Assembly (NCBI GenBank): GCA_963730395.1 | Contig: CAVSSK010000025.1 | Span: 1-64,000 of the forward strand | Source of the DNA: Bog-473 sp963730395 | Lineage (GTDB): Bacteria > Actinomycetota > Acidimicrobiia > Acidimicrobiales > RAAP-2 | Direction: 5' to 3' | DNA length: 64,000 nucleotides | Made by a program: the position numbers and the translations under genes | In this document: positions 17,285 through 26,608 of the stretch, piece after piece | Numbering within the stretch: position 1 is the first letter of the stretch | Layout of the letters: each line of letters begins with the position of its first letter | Notes under the pieces: model-generated | What the model was told of the DNA's origin: nothing | What the model saw: only the letters and a program-made list of their open reading frames with translations | Database searches by the model: none

Positions 17285-18259
17285 GTGAATCCTAGCGAGG
17301 CCCTCGGCCTGCCCAGCTTGCAAGAGGGACTGCGGCGTCTGGAGCCCCTGCTCACCGCCTCGGTGGTCACGGGCGACGGCTTCCTCGACGAGGTGACGAC
17401 CCACCTGATCGCGGCCGGCGGCAAGCGGTTGCGACCCCTGTTGGCCCTGGCCACGGCGACGGCGGGTGAGCGGGAACCCAGCGAGGACGACCTGATGGGC
17501 GCCGTGGCGGTCGAACTCGTCCACCTGGCCTCGCTCTACCACGACGACGTGATCGACGAAGCGACCATCCGGCGCAACGTCGAGAGTGTCAACAGCCGCT
17601 TCGGGAACCTCGTGGCCATCGTGGCCGGCGACTACCTCCTGGCCCGCAGCGCGGCCATCGCCGCCAGCCTCGGGACCGAGATCGCGGCGCTGCTCGCCGA
17701 CACGCTCGGCCGGCTCTGCCAGGGCCAGGTGACCGAGGTCCGCTCGGCCTTCCAGATCGGCCGCAGCCGTGACGACTACACGGCGTCGATCAGCGGCAAG
17801 ACGGCGGCGCTGACCGCGACGTCGTGCCGGATCGGCGCGTTGACCGGCGGCCTCCCCACGACCGAGGTCGACGCCTGCACGGAGTTCGGGCGGTGCTTCG
17901 GCATGGTGTTCCAGATCCGCGACGACATCCTCGACATCAGCGCCACCGACGGCCAGCTCCAGAAGCCGGTCGGTCAGGACCTGGCCGAGGGCATCTACAC
18001 GCTGCCGGCGCTCATCGCCCTGGCCGACCCCGACGCGGGTCCGGACCTGCGCGCGCTGCTCGGGCAGCCGCTGGCGCAGCCCGAACGCGACAAGGCGCGC
18101 GCCATCGTGATGTCGTCCCGCGGGATCGTGGAGTCGGTCGAGGTGGCGCGCGCCTACGTCGCGGACGCGAAGGCGGCCACCGCCGGGATCACCCGGCCCG
18201 ATCTGCGGGCGGGGCTCTCCCGGTTGGTGGCCGAGCTTCTGAGCGACCTGCCGGACTAG
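17285..18259 (+). CDS. Polyprenyl diphosphate synthase (long-chain, trans type)
   Basis: 324 residues from GTG 17285, directly after GGGGGA; the start is uncertain because the site is very close. The protein has the FPP/GGPP synthase fold: GGKRLRPLLALA, first Asp-rich motif YHDDVIDEA, REGNLVA-like NSRFGNLVAIVAGDYLLARSA, and second Asp-rich motif FQIRDDILDI. Small residues before the first motif suggest a long product, so it probably makes the menaquinone or undecaprenol-type side chain (heptaprenyl, octaprenyl or nonaprenyl). It uses IPP from the pathway that includes IspD and IspF. Chain length cannot be fixed from sequence. Its last 4 bases overlap the stop of the convergent secreted-protein gene. 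Confidence 0.9.
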   Translation: MNPSEALGLPSLQEGLRRLEPLLTASVVTGDGFLDEVTTHLIAAGGKRLRPLLALATATAGEREPSEDDLMGAVAVELVHLASLYHDDVIDEATIRRNVESVNSRFGNLVAIVAGDYLLARSAAIAASLGTEIAALLADTLGRLCQGQVTEVRSAFQIGRSRDDYTASISGKTAALTATSCRIGALTGGLPTTEVDACTEFGRCFGMVFQIRDDILDISATDGQLQKPVGQDLAEGIYTLPALIALADPDAGPDLRALLGQPLAQPERDKARAIVMSSRGIVESVEVARAYVADAKAATAGITRPDLRAGLSRLVAELLSDLPD

Positions 18260-18615
18260 CCGACCGTCGAGCCGGCGGCGCCGGTCGTGCCGCACTTGGC
18301 CTCGATCGTGGCCAGCCGTGCGTTCACCTTCGTCTCACGGGCCTGCACCTTGGCGATGCGGTTGGCGATGAAGTCGGCCAGCTTGGTGTGGCCCGCGTTC
18401 CTCGCCTGGGTCTCGCGGTTCTCGGCCTTGGGAATGCGCGCGTTGACCTTGGCCTCCCAGGCCCCGATGCGGGCCTCGACCTTGGCGGCCTTGGCGCACA
18501 CGGCCGCCGACGGGGTCCCCGTCGCGGTGTTGGTGGTGGCGGCGCCGGCGATGCCGGCCATGCCGAAGGTCAGTGCCCCCGCGACGGCCGTTCCTGCGAT
18601 GATCTTGCGAAACAT
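18256..18615 (-). CDS. Small secreted coiled-coil protein of unknown function
   Basis: 119 residues, starting at ATG 18615 after a strong AAGGAGG. A signal peptide (FRKIIAGTAVAGALTFGMAGIAGAA) covers residues 1-26. The mature part is helical and Ala/Lys/Glu/Arg-rich, with an internal echo: AKAAKVEARIGAWEAKVNARIPKAEN and later ANRIAKVQARETKVNARLATIEAK. Two cysteines, one at each end of the helical region, could form a disulfide. I do not recognise a family. It would be exported and could act as a small periplasmic or cell-surface coiled coil. Its upstream region carries 11-bp-spaced repeats typical of response-regulator sites, so it may be a strongly regulated stress or envelope product. Confidence 0.75.
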   Translation of the reverse strand: MFRKIIAGTAVAGALTFGMAGIAGAATTNTATGTPSAAVCAKAAKVEARIGAWEAKVNARIPKAENRETQARNAGHTKLADFIANRIAKVQARETKVNARLATIEAKCGTTGAAGSTVG

Positions 18616-18693
18616 GGTGTCCTCCTTGGACTTCGGTGCGCTCCGTTGCGCCCCTGCCGCCGCTCGACGGCACTGACAACTCTGGATTGCGGA

Positions 18694-18720
18694 TGTGAGG
18701 AACCTGTAAGGGCGGTGTGA
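18694..18720 (-). promoter_or_regulatory. Three 11-bp-spaced half-sites upstream of the secreted protein gene
   Basis: On the + strand TGTGA occurs at 18694, TGTAA at 18705 and TGTGA at 18716 (minus strand: TCACA, TTACA, TCACA). The period is exactly 11 bp, one helical turn, and the outer copies extend to TGTGAGGAA. OmpR/PhoB-family regulators such as mycobacterial PhoP bind such direct repeats. The array is about 80-105 bp before the secreted protein's ATG. A fourth, out-of-phase TGTAA lies at 18736. Confidence 0.45.
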
Positions 18721-18800
18721 GGAATGCGGCGGAAGTGTAAGAACGGCAGAAGAAACAGCGGCCTTGGGTCGGTGGAGACGAAGCAGCCCCTCAGAGCCGC

Positions 18801-20219
18801 TCAGCCCCGGTCGGGCCGCAGCGTCGGGAAGGCGATGACCTCGCGGATGTTGGGCACGTCGCCGAAGAGCATCAGCAGCCGGTCGATCCCGAGCCCGAAG
18901 CCCGAGGTCGGCGGCAGCCCGTACTCGAGGGCGCGGAGATACTCCTCGTCGATCTCTGGGGACTCCTCCTCGTCGCCGGCCCGGGCCTTGGCCGCCTGCT
19001 CCTCGAAGCGGGCGCGCTGCTCGTCGGGGTCGACGAGCTCGGTGAAGCCGTTGCCCAGCTCGCGCCCCGCCACCACGGGCTCGTAGCGCTCCACCAGCTC
19101 GGGGCCGTCGCGGTGCCGCCGCGCCAGCGGCGAGACCTCGGCGGGGTAGTCGATCACGAAGACGGGCCCCCACAACTCGGGCTCGGTCGTCTTCTCGTAG
19201 ATCTCGAGCAGGATCTTGCCGGCGCCCCACGCGTCGTCGACGTGGATGCCGACCTCCTCGGCCACCTTGGCCAGCTCGGCGCGCGGCGAGCGCACGTCGA
19301 GCGTGAACCCCGTCGCGTCGGCGATCAGCTCGGTCATCGGGGCACGTCGCCACGGCGTCGTCAGGTCGAGGTCCCGCCCGCCGTAGGTCAGGTTGGTCGT
19401 GCCGAGCACGTCGGTGGCCAGGCCGGCGACGAGCTCCTCGAAGACGACCATGGTGTCGGTGTAGTCGGCGTAGGCCTGGTAGAGCTCGAGCATCGTGAAC
19501 TCGGGGTTGTGACGCGGTGAGATGCCCTCGTTGCGGAACATGCGCCCGATCTCGAACACCTTGTCGAAGCCGCCGACTACGAGCCGCTTGAGGTAGAGCT
19601 CGGGCGCGACGCGCAGGAAGAAGTCGGTGTCGAACGCGTTGTGATGCGTGACGAAGGGACGCGCCGTGGCGCCGCCGGCGATCGGGTGCAGCAGCGGCGT
19701 CTCGACCTCGACGAATCCAAGCGCCCACAAACGGTCGCGCAAGTGGCGGATCACGTCGCTGCGCAACCGCAGCAGCTGGCGGCTGCGCTCGTTGGCCCAC
19801 AGGTCGACCTCGCGCTGGCGATACCGCGTCTCGACGTCGCTCACGCCTCGCCACTTGTCGCCGAAGCTGCGCCGCGCCTCGGCGAGCAGCTCCCACTCCT
19901 TGACCTTCACCGAGAGCTCGCCGCGTTTGGTCCGCACCACTTCGCCGGTGGCCCCGACCCAGTCCCCGAGGTTGAGCCTGACGAGCTCGTCGAAGCGCTC
20001 GGTCCAACTCGCACCGGCGAACAGCTGCACCGAGCCGGACGCATCGCGCAGCTCGGCGAAGGAGATCTTCCCCTGCGGCCGCGAGAGCATGACCCGGCCG
20101 GCCACCCCGACGGTGACGCCTGACTCCTCCCCGGGGGCGAGCGACGACCAGGCGTCGAGGACCGCCGCCGCGTCGTGGGTGCGCTCGAAGCGGTACGGGA
20201 CGGCTCTCGGCTCGGTCAT
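18801..20219 (-). CDS. lysS: Lysyl-tRNA synthetase, class II
   Basis: 472 residues. The N-terminal OB-fold anticodon domain (GVAGRVMLSRPQGKISFAELRD) is followed by the class II catalytic core: motif 1 around VIRHLRDRLWALGFVEVETPLL, motif 2 FEIGRMFRNEGISPRHNPEFTMLE, and motif 3 GLGIDRLLMLFGDVPNIREVIAFP. It charges tRNA-Lys. It ends the long cofactor block, 13 bp after coaX. The coaX-lysS order is conserved in many actinobacteria. The N-terminus is slightly shorter than in E. coli, which is common in this phylum. Confidence 0.96.
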   Translation of the reverse strand: MTEPRAVPYRFERTHDAAAVLDAWSSLAPGEESGVTVGVAGRVMLSRPQGKISFAELRDASGSVQLFAGASWTERFDELVRLNLGDWVGATGEVVRTKRGELSVKVKEWELLAEARRSFGDKWRGVSDVETRYRQREVDLWANERSRQLLRLRSDVIRHLRDRLWALGFVEVETPLLHPIAGGATARPFVTHHNAFDTDFFLRVAPELYLKRLVVGGFDKVFEIGRMFRNEGISPRHNPEFTMLELYQAYADYTDTMVVFEELVAGLATDVLGTTNLTYGGRDLDLTTPWRRAPMTELIADATGFTLDVRSPRAELAKVAEEVGIHVDDAWGAGKILLEIYEKTTEPELWGPVFVIDYPAEVSPLARRHRDGPELVERYEPVVAGRELGNGFTELVDPDEQRARFEEQAAKARAGDEEESPEIDEEYLRALEYGLPPTSGFGLGIDRLLMLFGDVPNIREVIAFPTLRPDRG

Positions 20220-20232
20220 GACCCCGGACCGC

Positions 20233-21081
20233 TCATGAATTGACGTTGCGCTCGTACACGATGCGCAGACCGTGCAGGGTCAACCAGGGCTCCACGTGCT
20301 CAATGGTGTCCGAATACGGGGCGATGAGCGAACTGAACCCGCCCGTGGCGACGACGGTGGAGGGCCCGAGCTCCTCCATGAAGCGTCGGGCCAGCGCGTC
20401 GACCAGGCCGGCGAACCCGTAGAGCGTCCCGGACTCGATCGACTCCACCGTCGACCGCCCGATCACGCTGCGCGGCTCGACCAGCTCCACCCGCCGTAGC
20501 GCGGCCGCCTGCTGGTAGAGGGCGTCGAGGCTGATGGCCACGCCCGGCGTGATCGCCCCTCCGAGGTACTCGCCCTTGGCGCTGATCGCCTCGACCGTCG
20601 TTGCCGTGCCCATGTCGACCACGACGCACGGGCCGCCGTAGAGGTCGTAGGCACCGACGGCGTCGGCGATGCGATCGGCGCCGACCTCCTTGGGGTTGTC
20701 GTAGAGGATGGGCATCCCGCTCTTGGTACCAGGGCCGAGCACGACGCACGGCACGTCGGAGAACCAGCGGGAGGCCATCTGCCGCAGCTCGGCGGTCACG
20801 TGTGGCACCGAGGAGCTGACGGCGATCCCACTCACGGATGCCGCAATGTCGAGCCCCTCGAGATCGAGCAGCTGTGTGAGGAGGACGGCATGCTCGTCGG
20901 GCGTGCGGGTGGGGACGGTCGAGAGGCGCCAGTGGTGGGTGAGGCCGCGTGGCGCCGTGGGGTCGTGCTCGGTTCCGATGCCGACGCCGACGCCGTCCTC
21001 CGGTGCCGGCACCTCCCCCTCGTCGCGCGCGTACAGCCCGATGACCGTCTCGGTGTTCCCGACGTCGATGGCGAGGAGCAT
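20233..21081 (-). CDS. coaX: Type III pantothenate kinase
   Basis: 282 residues of the ASKHA fold. The phosphate loop is MLLAIDVGNTETVIGLY. PNPKEVGADRIADAVGAYDLYGGPCVVVDMGTATTVEAIS gives the pantothenate and ATP pocket, and the C-terminus has VVATGGFSSLIAPYSDTIEHVEPWLTLHGL. It starts CoA synthesis by phosphorylating pantothenate and fits with panC and panD upstream in the same block. An insertion of about 20 residues after the first strand pair (GEVPAPEDGVGVGIGTEHD) is longer than in most CoaX. Type III kinases need a monovalent cation and are not inhibited by CoA. Confidence 0.95.
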   Translation of the reverse strand: MLLAIDVGNTETVIGLYARDEGEVPAPEDGVGVGIGTEHDPTAPRGLTHHWRLSTVPTRTPDEHAVLLTQLLDLEGLDIAASVSGIAVSSSVPHVTAELRQMASRWFSDVPCVVLGPGTKSGMPILYDNPKEVGADRIADAVGAYDLYGGPCVVVDMGTATTVEAISAKGEYLGGAITPGVAISLDALYQQAAALRRVELVEPRSVIGRSTVESIESGTLYGFAGLVDALARRFMEELGPSTVVATGGFSSLIAPYSDTIEHVEPWLTLHGLRIVYERNVNS

Positions 21082-21084
21082 CCC

Positions 21085-21974
<890 letters not shown>

Positions 21975-21978
<4 letters not shown>

Positions 21979-23618
21979 GAACTGCTCCGCGTCGGAACCC
22001 GCCCATGGACGATGCGTCGACGCCACGCGGGGTCGGTGTGGATGTACTCCCGCCGGGCGTGGGCACCCCTGCTCTCGGTGCGCGCCAGCGCAGCATCGAG
22101 CAGCGAGTCGGCCAGGCGCAGCAGGTTGGCCAGCTCGCCCGCACCGACGGAGAAGGCCGCCTCACCGAGCGCCGATGTCGTGTCCCCAACCACCGCACGG
22201 GCCTCGCGCAGCGACTCGGCGCTCCGCACGACCCCTGCGCCCCGCGTCATTGCGCGCTGCAGCGTGTCGCGCAGCTTGGTCACGTCGACCCCCGACAGCG
22301 GCTCCACGCTCGGGCGACCCGCAACGGTGCGCTCGGGCAGGAACATGCACCCGATCCCGTCGATCGGCGCCTCGCCGAACACGGCCCGCAGCGCGCCACT
22401 CGCCTCTGGGCCCCCAACCCCGGCCGCGATGCGCTCGGCCAGGCGGGCCCCGAAGACCATGCCCTCGAGGAGCGAGTTGGACGCCAGGCGGTTGGCGCCG
22501 TGCACGCCGGTGCAGGCGACCTCGCCCACGGCCCAGAGGCCGGGCAGGGCGGTGGCGCCCCAGAGATCGGTGACCACGCCACCCGAGAGGTGGTGCGCCG
22601 CCGGGGCGATGGGGAGCCAGTCGCGCTCGGGGTCCAGCCCGATCGACGAGAGCGAGGCGGCGATGGTGGGAAAGCGCTGGGAGAATCGCTCGAGCCCGGT
22701 GGCGTCGAGCCACAGGTGGTCCACCCCCTGTGCCGCCATGCGCGCCGCCATGGCGCGGCTCACCACGTCGCGGGGCGCCAACTCGTCGACGAAGCGCTCG
22801 CCGTCGCGGTCGCGCAACAAGGCGCCGTGGCCGCGCAGCGCCTCGGAGAGCAGGGGGCGCGGCATGGCCGGATGGTGCAGGGCCGTCGGGTGGAATTGCA
22901 CGAACTCCAGGTCGGCGGTCGGGACGCCCGCCCGCAGCGCCATGGCGACGCCGTCGCCGGTGGACTCGGCGGGGTTGGTGGTGACGGAGAACAGCTGGCC
23001 CGCCCCGCCGGTCGCCAGCACCACGTGGTCGGCCCGCACGGCCACCGGGTGGGTGCCTACACCGCTGGGCGGCAGCGCGGTCACCCCGACGCAGCGCCCG
23101 CCCTCTCTCAGGAGGTCGAGTGCGAACCAGCCCTCGAGCACCGCGCTGGCCGAGGAGTAGGTGGCGTCGACGAGGGCCCGTTCCACCTCCGCCCCCGTGG
23201 CGGCGCCGCCGGCGTGCACCACGCGCGGCCGCGAGTGGCCTCCCTCGCGGGCGAGCGCCAACAGCCCGGTGGCCTCGCGGTCGAACTCGACGCCCAGCGC
23301 GATCAGCTCGTGGACGCGGCCCGGCCCCTCGCCAACCAGGATGCGCACGGCCTCCTCGTCGCACAGGCCGGCGCCGGCTGCCAGCGTGTCGGCGAGATGC
23401 AGGTCTTCCGAGTCCTCGTCGCCGCCGAGGACGGCGGCGACGCCACCCTGGGCCCACCGCGTCGCCGACTGTGACAGCGCGCCCTTGGTCAGCACGCCGA
23501 GCGACAGGTGCGACGACGGCGCACCCGAACCGGCCAGCCGCACCGCCGCCGACAGCCCGGCCACCCCGCTGCCCAGGACCAGGACGTCGAAGGGTCCGGG
23601 CCGGGCCTCGCCGGTCAC
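21975..23618 (-). CDS. nadB: L-aspartate oxidase
   Basis: 547 residues. The FAD-binding Rossmann motif is DVLVLGSGVAGLSAAVRLA at the N-terminus. Family features include LVGEGPGRVHELIALGVEFDRE, HSRPRVVHAGGAATG, VVLATGGAGQLFSVTTNP, and FVQFHPTAL for the flavin/substrate region. AHHLSGGVVTDLWGATALPGLWAVGEVACTGVHGANRLASNSLLEGMVFGARLAE closes the FAD domain. It oxidises aspartate to iminoaspartate for quinolinate synthesis. The start GTG (23618) overlaps the panD stop, and its own stop overlaps nadC, so panD-nadB-nadC are translationally coupled. Confidence 0.95.
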
Positions 23619-23995
23619 GTTGGTTCGGTCAGCGTCAGCTCGGCGTCGAGGCGAGCCGAGACCTCGTCGATCACCCGGTTCCGCCCGTCGACGTGCACGA
23701 CCCGCGGCATGTAGGTCTCGAGCTCGGCGCGCTCGTAGTCGGCGTAGGTGATGATGATCACCTTGTCGCCTGGCGCGACCAGCCGTGCCGCGGCGCCGTT
23801 CAGGCAGATCTGCCCCCGCTCGCCGGCAATGGCATACGTCTCGAAGCGGGCGCCGTTGTCGATGTCGAGCACTGCCACCTGCTCGTAGGGGAGGATGTCG
23901 GCCAGCGCCATCAGCTCGGTGTCGATGGAGACGGACCCGACGTAATTGAGGTTGGCTCCCGTCACCGTGGCGCGGTGGATCTTGGACTTCATCAT
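23615..23995 (-). CDS. panD: Aspartate 1-decarboxylase proenzyme
   Basis: 126 residues from the Met-Met pair at 23995. The family start MMKSKIHRATVTGANLNYVGS is clear, and the self-cleavage site is the Gly-Ser of YVGSVSID (about residues 24-25), which produces the pyruvoyl cofactor on the new Ser. INGAR/ETY-type residues (DNGARFETYAIAGERGQICLNGAAARLV) and DKVIIITYADY follow. It makes beta-alanine, which PanC joins to pantoate. It lies 16 bp after the panC stop and is coupled to nadB downstream. The longer open frame upstream overlaps panC and lacks similarity. Confidence 0.95.
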   Translation of the reverse strand: MMKSKIHRATVTGANLNYVGSVSIDTELMALADILPYEQVAVLDIDNGARFETYAIAGERGQICLNGAAARLVAPGDKVIIITYADYERAELETYMPRVVHVDGRNRVIDEVSARLDAELTLTEPT

Positions 23996-24011
23996 GCGGC
24001 GGCGCACGGGC

Positions 24012-24938
24012 TCACCCGATCCTTTCGAGTTGGCGGACTTCGTCGGGCACGTCGGCTCCGGTGGGGGCGCCCTCGGCATCCTCGAGGGCGGCGCTGTTGT
24101 CGATCAGCCGGACGGGGCCCACCTGGGCCGCCACGAGCAGGCGGACGGCCGAGAGGTCGTCGAGGATGCGGGCCTCCTCGAGCGACACGGCGTCCACCGC
24201 CACGGCGTAGTCGAGCCGCACCAGTGGCTCGCCGGCGACGGCGGCCCGCATGGCGCACTCCACCTCCTGGCCCGACTGCGCACCGCCGGCCAGGGCGGCC
24301 CGGCCGGCGGCCAGGGCCCGCGACAGCACGGTCGCCGCCTGGCGCTCGGGGCCGGACAGGCGGACATTGCGGCTCGAGAGGGCCAGGCCGTCGACCTCCC
24401 GCACGATCGGGCACCCCACCACCTCGATAGGCAGGCAGAGGTCGGAAACCAGGCGCCGGACCACCGCCAGCTGCTGGAAGTCCTTCAAACCGAAGTAGGC
24501 CCGGCAGGCGCCTGCGATGGAGAACAGCTTCGACACCACCGTGGCGACACCGTCGAAGTGGCCCGGGCGCGCCGCGCCCTCCCAGCGGTCGCTGACCCCG
24601 CGCACCGACACCGTCGTCGCCGGCGCCGCGGGCCACGACGGGTACATCTCGCTGACCGGCGGGACGAACACGACGTCCGCACCGGCCTGGGCGCACACGA
24701 CCAGGTCCCGCTCGAGCGTCCTCGGGTAGCGCGCCATGTCCTCGGGGTCACCGAACTGCAGCGGGTTCACGAAGATGCTGACCGCGACCACGTCGCACTC
24801 GGCGCGAGCGCGCGTGATGAGGGAGACGTGCCCGTCGTGCAGCGCACCCATGGTGGGCACCAGCCCGACCGTGCGCCCGGTCGAGCGGGCCCGGTCGAGC
24901 GCGTCGCGGCAGCCGCCGGCGGATTCCATCACGTCCAT
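24012..24938 (-). CDS. panC: Pantothenate synthetase
   Basis: 308 residues from ATG 24938; an internal ATG at 24929 is possible. The HIGH-like ATP site is seen in LVPTMGALHDGHVSLI. Further family motifs are SIFVNPLQFGDPEDMARYPRTLERD, HFDGVATVVSKLF, AYFGLKDFQQLAVVRRLVSDL and LALSSRNVRLS. It makes pantothenate from pantoate and beta-alanine. Downstream panD supplies the beta-alanine and coaX uses the product. The gene starts 13 bp after the DUF2520 gene. The C-terminus ends in an acidic 20-residue tail. Confidence 0.95.
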   Translation of the reverse strand: MDVMESAGGCRDALDRARSTGRTVGLVPTMGALHDGHVSLITRARAECDVVAVSIFVNPLQFGDPEDMARYPRTLERDLVVCAQAGADVVFVPPVSEMYPSWPAAPATTVSVRGVSDRWEGAARPGHFDGVATVVSKLFSIAGACRAYFGLKDFQQLAVVRRLVSDLCLPIEVVGCPIVREVDGLALSSRNVRLSGPERQAATVLSRALAAGRAALAGGAQSGQEVECAMRAAVAGEPLVRLDYAVAVDAVSLEEARILDDLSAVRLLVAAQVGPVRLIDNSAALEDAEGAPTGADVPDEVRQLERIG

Positions 24939-24951
24939 CTCGCCGGCCGCC

Positions 24952-25695
24952 CTACACCGCCGCCGGCACGACCGGCTCGGGCACGTCGGAATGGGCCAGC
25001 CGCGTCGCCAGCGCCGCACCGGCTTGGTAGCCGACGCGCTCCCCCTCGGGCAGCGCGTCGAGATGGCGGCTGAGGGTGGCCCAGTCACCCCGGCGGGCAG
25101 GCCCTGTCAGCGCGGCGCGGGCCCCGAGCGCTGCCACGTCGTCGACCGCCGCCCTCGTGAGCGGCAGGAACGACTCGAGATCGAGCCCGACCTCCGCGGC
25201 CACCCGCTCGACCTGTCCCAGCAGCGCCACCACGTGGTTGGCCGCGATGCAGGCCGCGGCGTGATAGGCCGCCCGGTCGCCGTCGCTCACCTCGACCACG
25301 CGTCCGCCGAGGCACTCGACGATCTCACGCGTCACCGGCGCTCCCGCCACGGCGAACGTGACGCCCGAGCCGAGACGGGCCGAACCGACCTCGCCGGTGG
25401 GCAGGGGGACGAGCGGGTGGACCGCCCCCCGCTCTGGATGCGGCGCCAGCGCGTCGAGCCCGAGCGAGCCCGAGAGGTGGATGACCGTGGTCCCCGCGAC
25501 GGGGGCAACCGCCGCCGCGACCTCGGCGATGGCGTCGTCGGGCGTGGCGATGACGAGCACGTCCACCCCGCGCGCGGCGTCGGAGACGTCGTCGTGGCGC
25601 CCGCAGAACCCCGCGAACATCCAGCCGCGCGCCGACAGCGCAGCGGCGAGGGACGTGCCGGCCCGACCGGGACCGATGATCCGGATGGAGTGCAT
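24952..25695 (-). CDS. Rossmann-like/DUF2520 dehydrogenase-like protein
   Basis: 247 residues from ATG 25695 after AAGGAGG. The N-terminal NAD(P)-binding motif is SIRIIGPGRAGTSLAAALSARGW, followed by LVIATPDDAIAEVAAAVAP and HLSGSLGLDAL. The C-terminal DUF2520 helical domain has AYHAAACIAANHVVALLGQVERVA and LTRAAVDDVAALGARAALTGPARRGD. The fold resembles ketopantoate reductase and 6-phosphogluconate dehydrogenase. Position between folK and panC is conserved in actinobacteria. A role as a ketopantoate reductase substitute (panE) is attractive because no panE or panB is in the window, but this is inference. Confidence 0.85.
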   Translation of the reverse strand: MHSIRIIGPGRAGTSLAAALSARGWMFAGFCGRHDDVSDAARGVDVLVIATPDDAIAEVAAAVAPVAGTTVIHLSGSLGLDALAPHPERGAVHPLVPLPTGEVGSARLGSGVTFAVAGAPVTREIVECLGGRVVEVSDGDRAAYHAAACIAANHVVALLGQVERVAAEVGLDLESFLPLTRAAVDDVAALGARAALTGPARRGDWATLSRHLDALPEGERVGYQAGAALATRLAHSDVPEPVVPAAV

Positions 25696-25763
25696 CTGAC
25701 CTCCTTCGGCGTTCCAGCCCCTGTCGGGTGCCGTTCGCCTACAGACGATCCGAGAAACAGCTC

Positions 25764-26246
25764 CTAAAGAATACCCACACGGGAGACCTGACCACCAGAG
25801 GCCCTGAGCTGCCCGGACGTCACCAGGTCGGGTGCCAGGTCCGCCAGCGGCTGCACCACGAACCGCCGTTCCCACAGGCGCGGGTGCGGGACGACGAGGT
25901 CCGCCTCATCGACCTCGAACCCGTCCACCAGGAGGACGTCGGCGTCGAGGGTGCGGGCCCCCCAGCGCACGGTGCGCACGCGGCCGGCGGCGTCCTCCAG
26001 GTCGCGGCAGCGCCCGAGGAGCTCTCGCGGGCTCGAGGCCGTCCACAGCTCGACGACGACGTTGAGATACGGCCCCTGGTCCTCGGGGCCTCCGACCGGC
26101 TCGGTCTCGTAGAGCGGCGACACGCCGACCACGTCGCCGGCGGCACGCAGCTCCTCCACGGCCGCCCGCAGGTACGCCCGGCGGTCGCCCAGGTTCGAGC
26201 CGAGTCCGATGAAGGCGCGCCACGGGGGCGGCGCCGCCCGCGCCAT
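25764..26246 (-). CDS. folK: 2-amino-4-hydroxy-6-hydroxymethyldihydropteridine pyrophosphokinase
   Basis: 160 residues, the HPPK size. The pterin-binding FIGLGSNLGDRRAYLRAAVEEL, the SPLYETEPVGGPEDQGPYLNVVVEL segment, the RTVRWGARTLDADVLLVDG motif with the metal-binding Asp pair, and VPHPRLWERRFVVQPLADLAP are all present. It pyrophosphorylates the pterin for FolP. Its ATG shares one base with the folB stop. A 68-bp gap separates it from the DUF2520 gene. Confidence 0.95.
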   Translation of the reverse strand: MARAAPPPWRAFIGLGSNLGDRRAYLRAAVEELRAAGDVVGVSPLYETEPVGGPEDQGPYLNVVVELWTASSPRELLGRCRDLEDAAGRVRTVRWGARTLDADVLLVDGFEVDEADLVVPHPRLWERRFVVQPLADLAPDLVTSGQLRASGGQVSRVGIL

Positions 26247-26608
26247 CAGCGGGCGCGCCGCACCCGTACCCCGGTCGAGCCGACGTCGAGCGGCAGCGGG
26301 GGGCGCAGCTTGCGCACCGTCACCTCGACCGCCTCCAGGCGGGGGTCCGTGATCAGCAGCGCGCTGGCCAGCCGGCCGGCCAGCGCCTCGAGCAGCCGGT
26401 ACGACCGCCCGCCGACGATGTCGGCCGCCGCCTGCGCCAGCGCCCCGTAGTCGACGGTGTCGGCCAGGTCGTCACTCTGCTGCGCCGCACCCATCTCGAG
26501 CCAGGCCACGATGTCGAGCGAGAAGGGCTGGGCCCGTTCCCGCTCCTCGGGGAGGACGCCGTGCACGCCCGTGACCCTGAGGTCACGGATCTCGATGCGG
26601 TCGCTCAC
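26246..26608 (-). CDS. folB: Dihydroneopterin aldolase
   Basis: 120 residues from GTG 26608. Family features: RIEIRDLRVTGVHGVLPEERERAQPFSLDI (the pterin-binding Glu in the PEER segment), DDLADTVDYGALAQAA, and YRLLEALAGRLA. It converts dihydroneopterin to hydroxymethyl-dihydropterin and glycolaldehyde. The start overlaps the stop of the phosphatase-like protein by four bases (GTGA), and its stop overlaps folK. Confidence 0.94.
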   Translation of the reverse strand: MSDRIEIRDLRVTGVHGVLPEERERAQPFSLDIVAWLEMGAAQQSDDLADTVDYGALAQAAADIVGGRSYRLLEALAGRLASALLITDPRLEAVEVTVRKLRPPLPLDVGSTGVRVRRAR

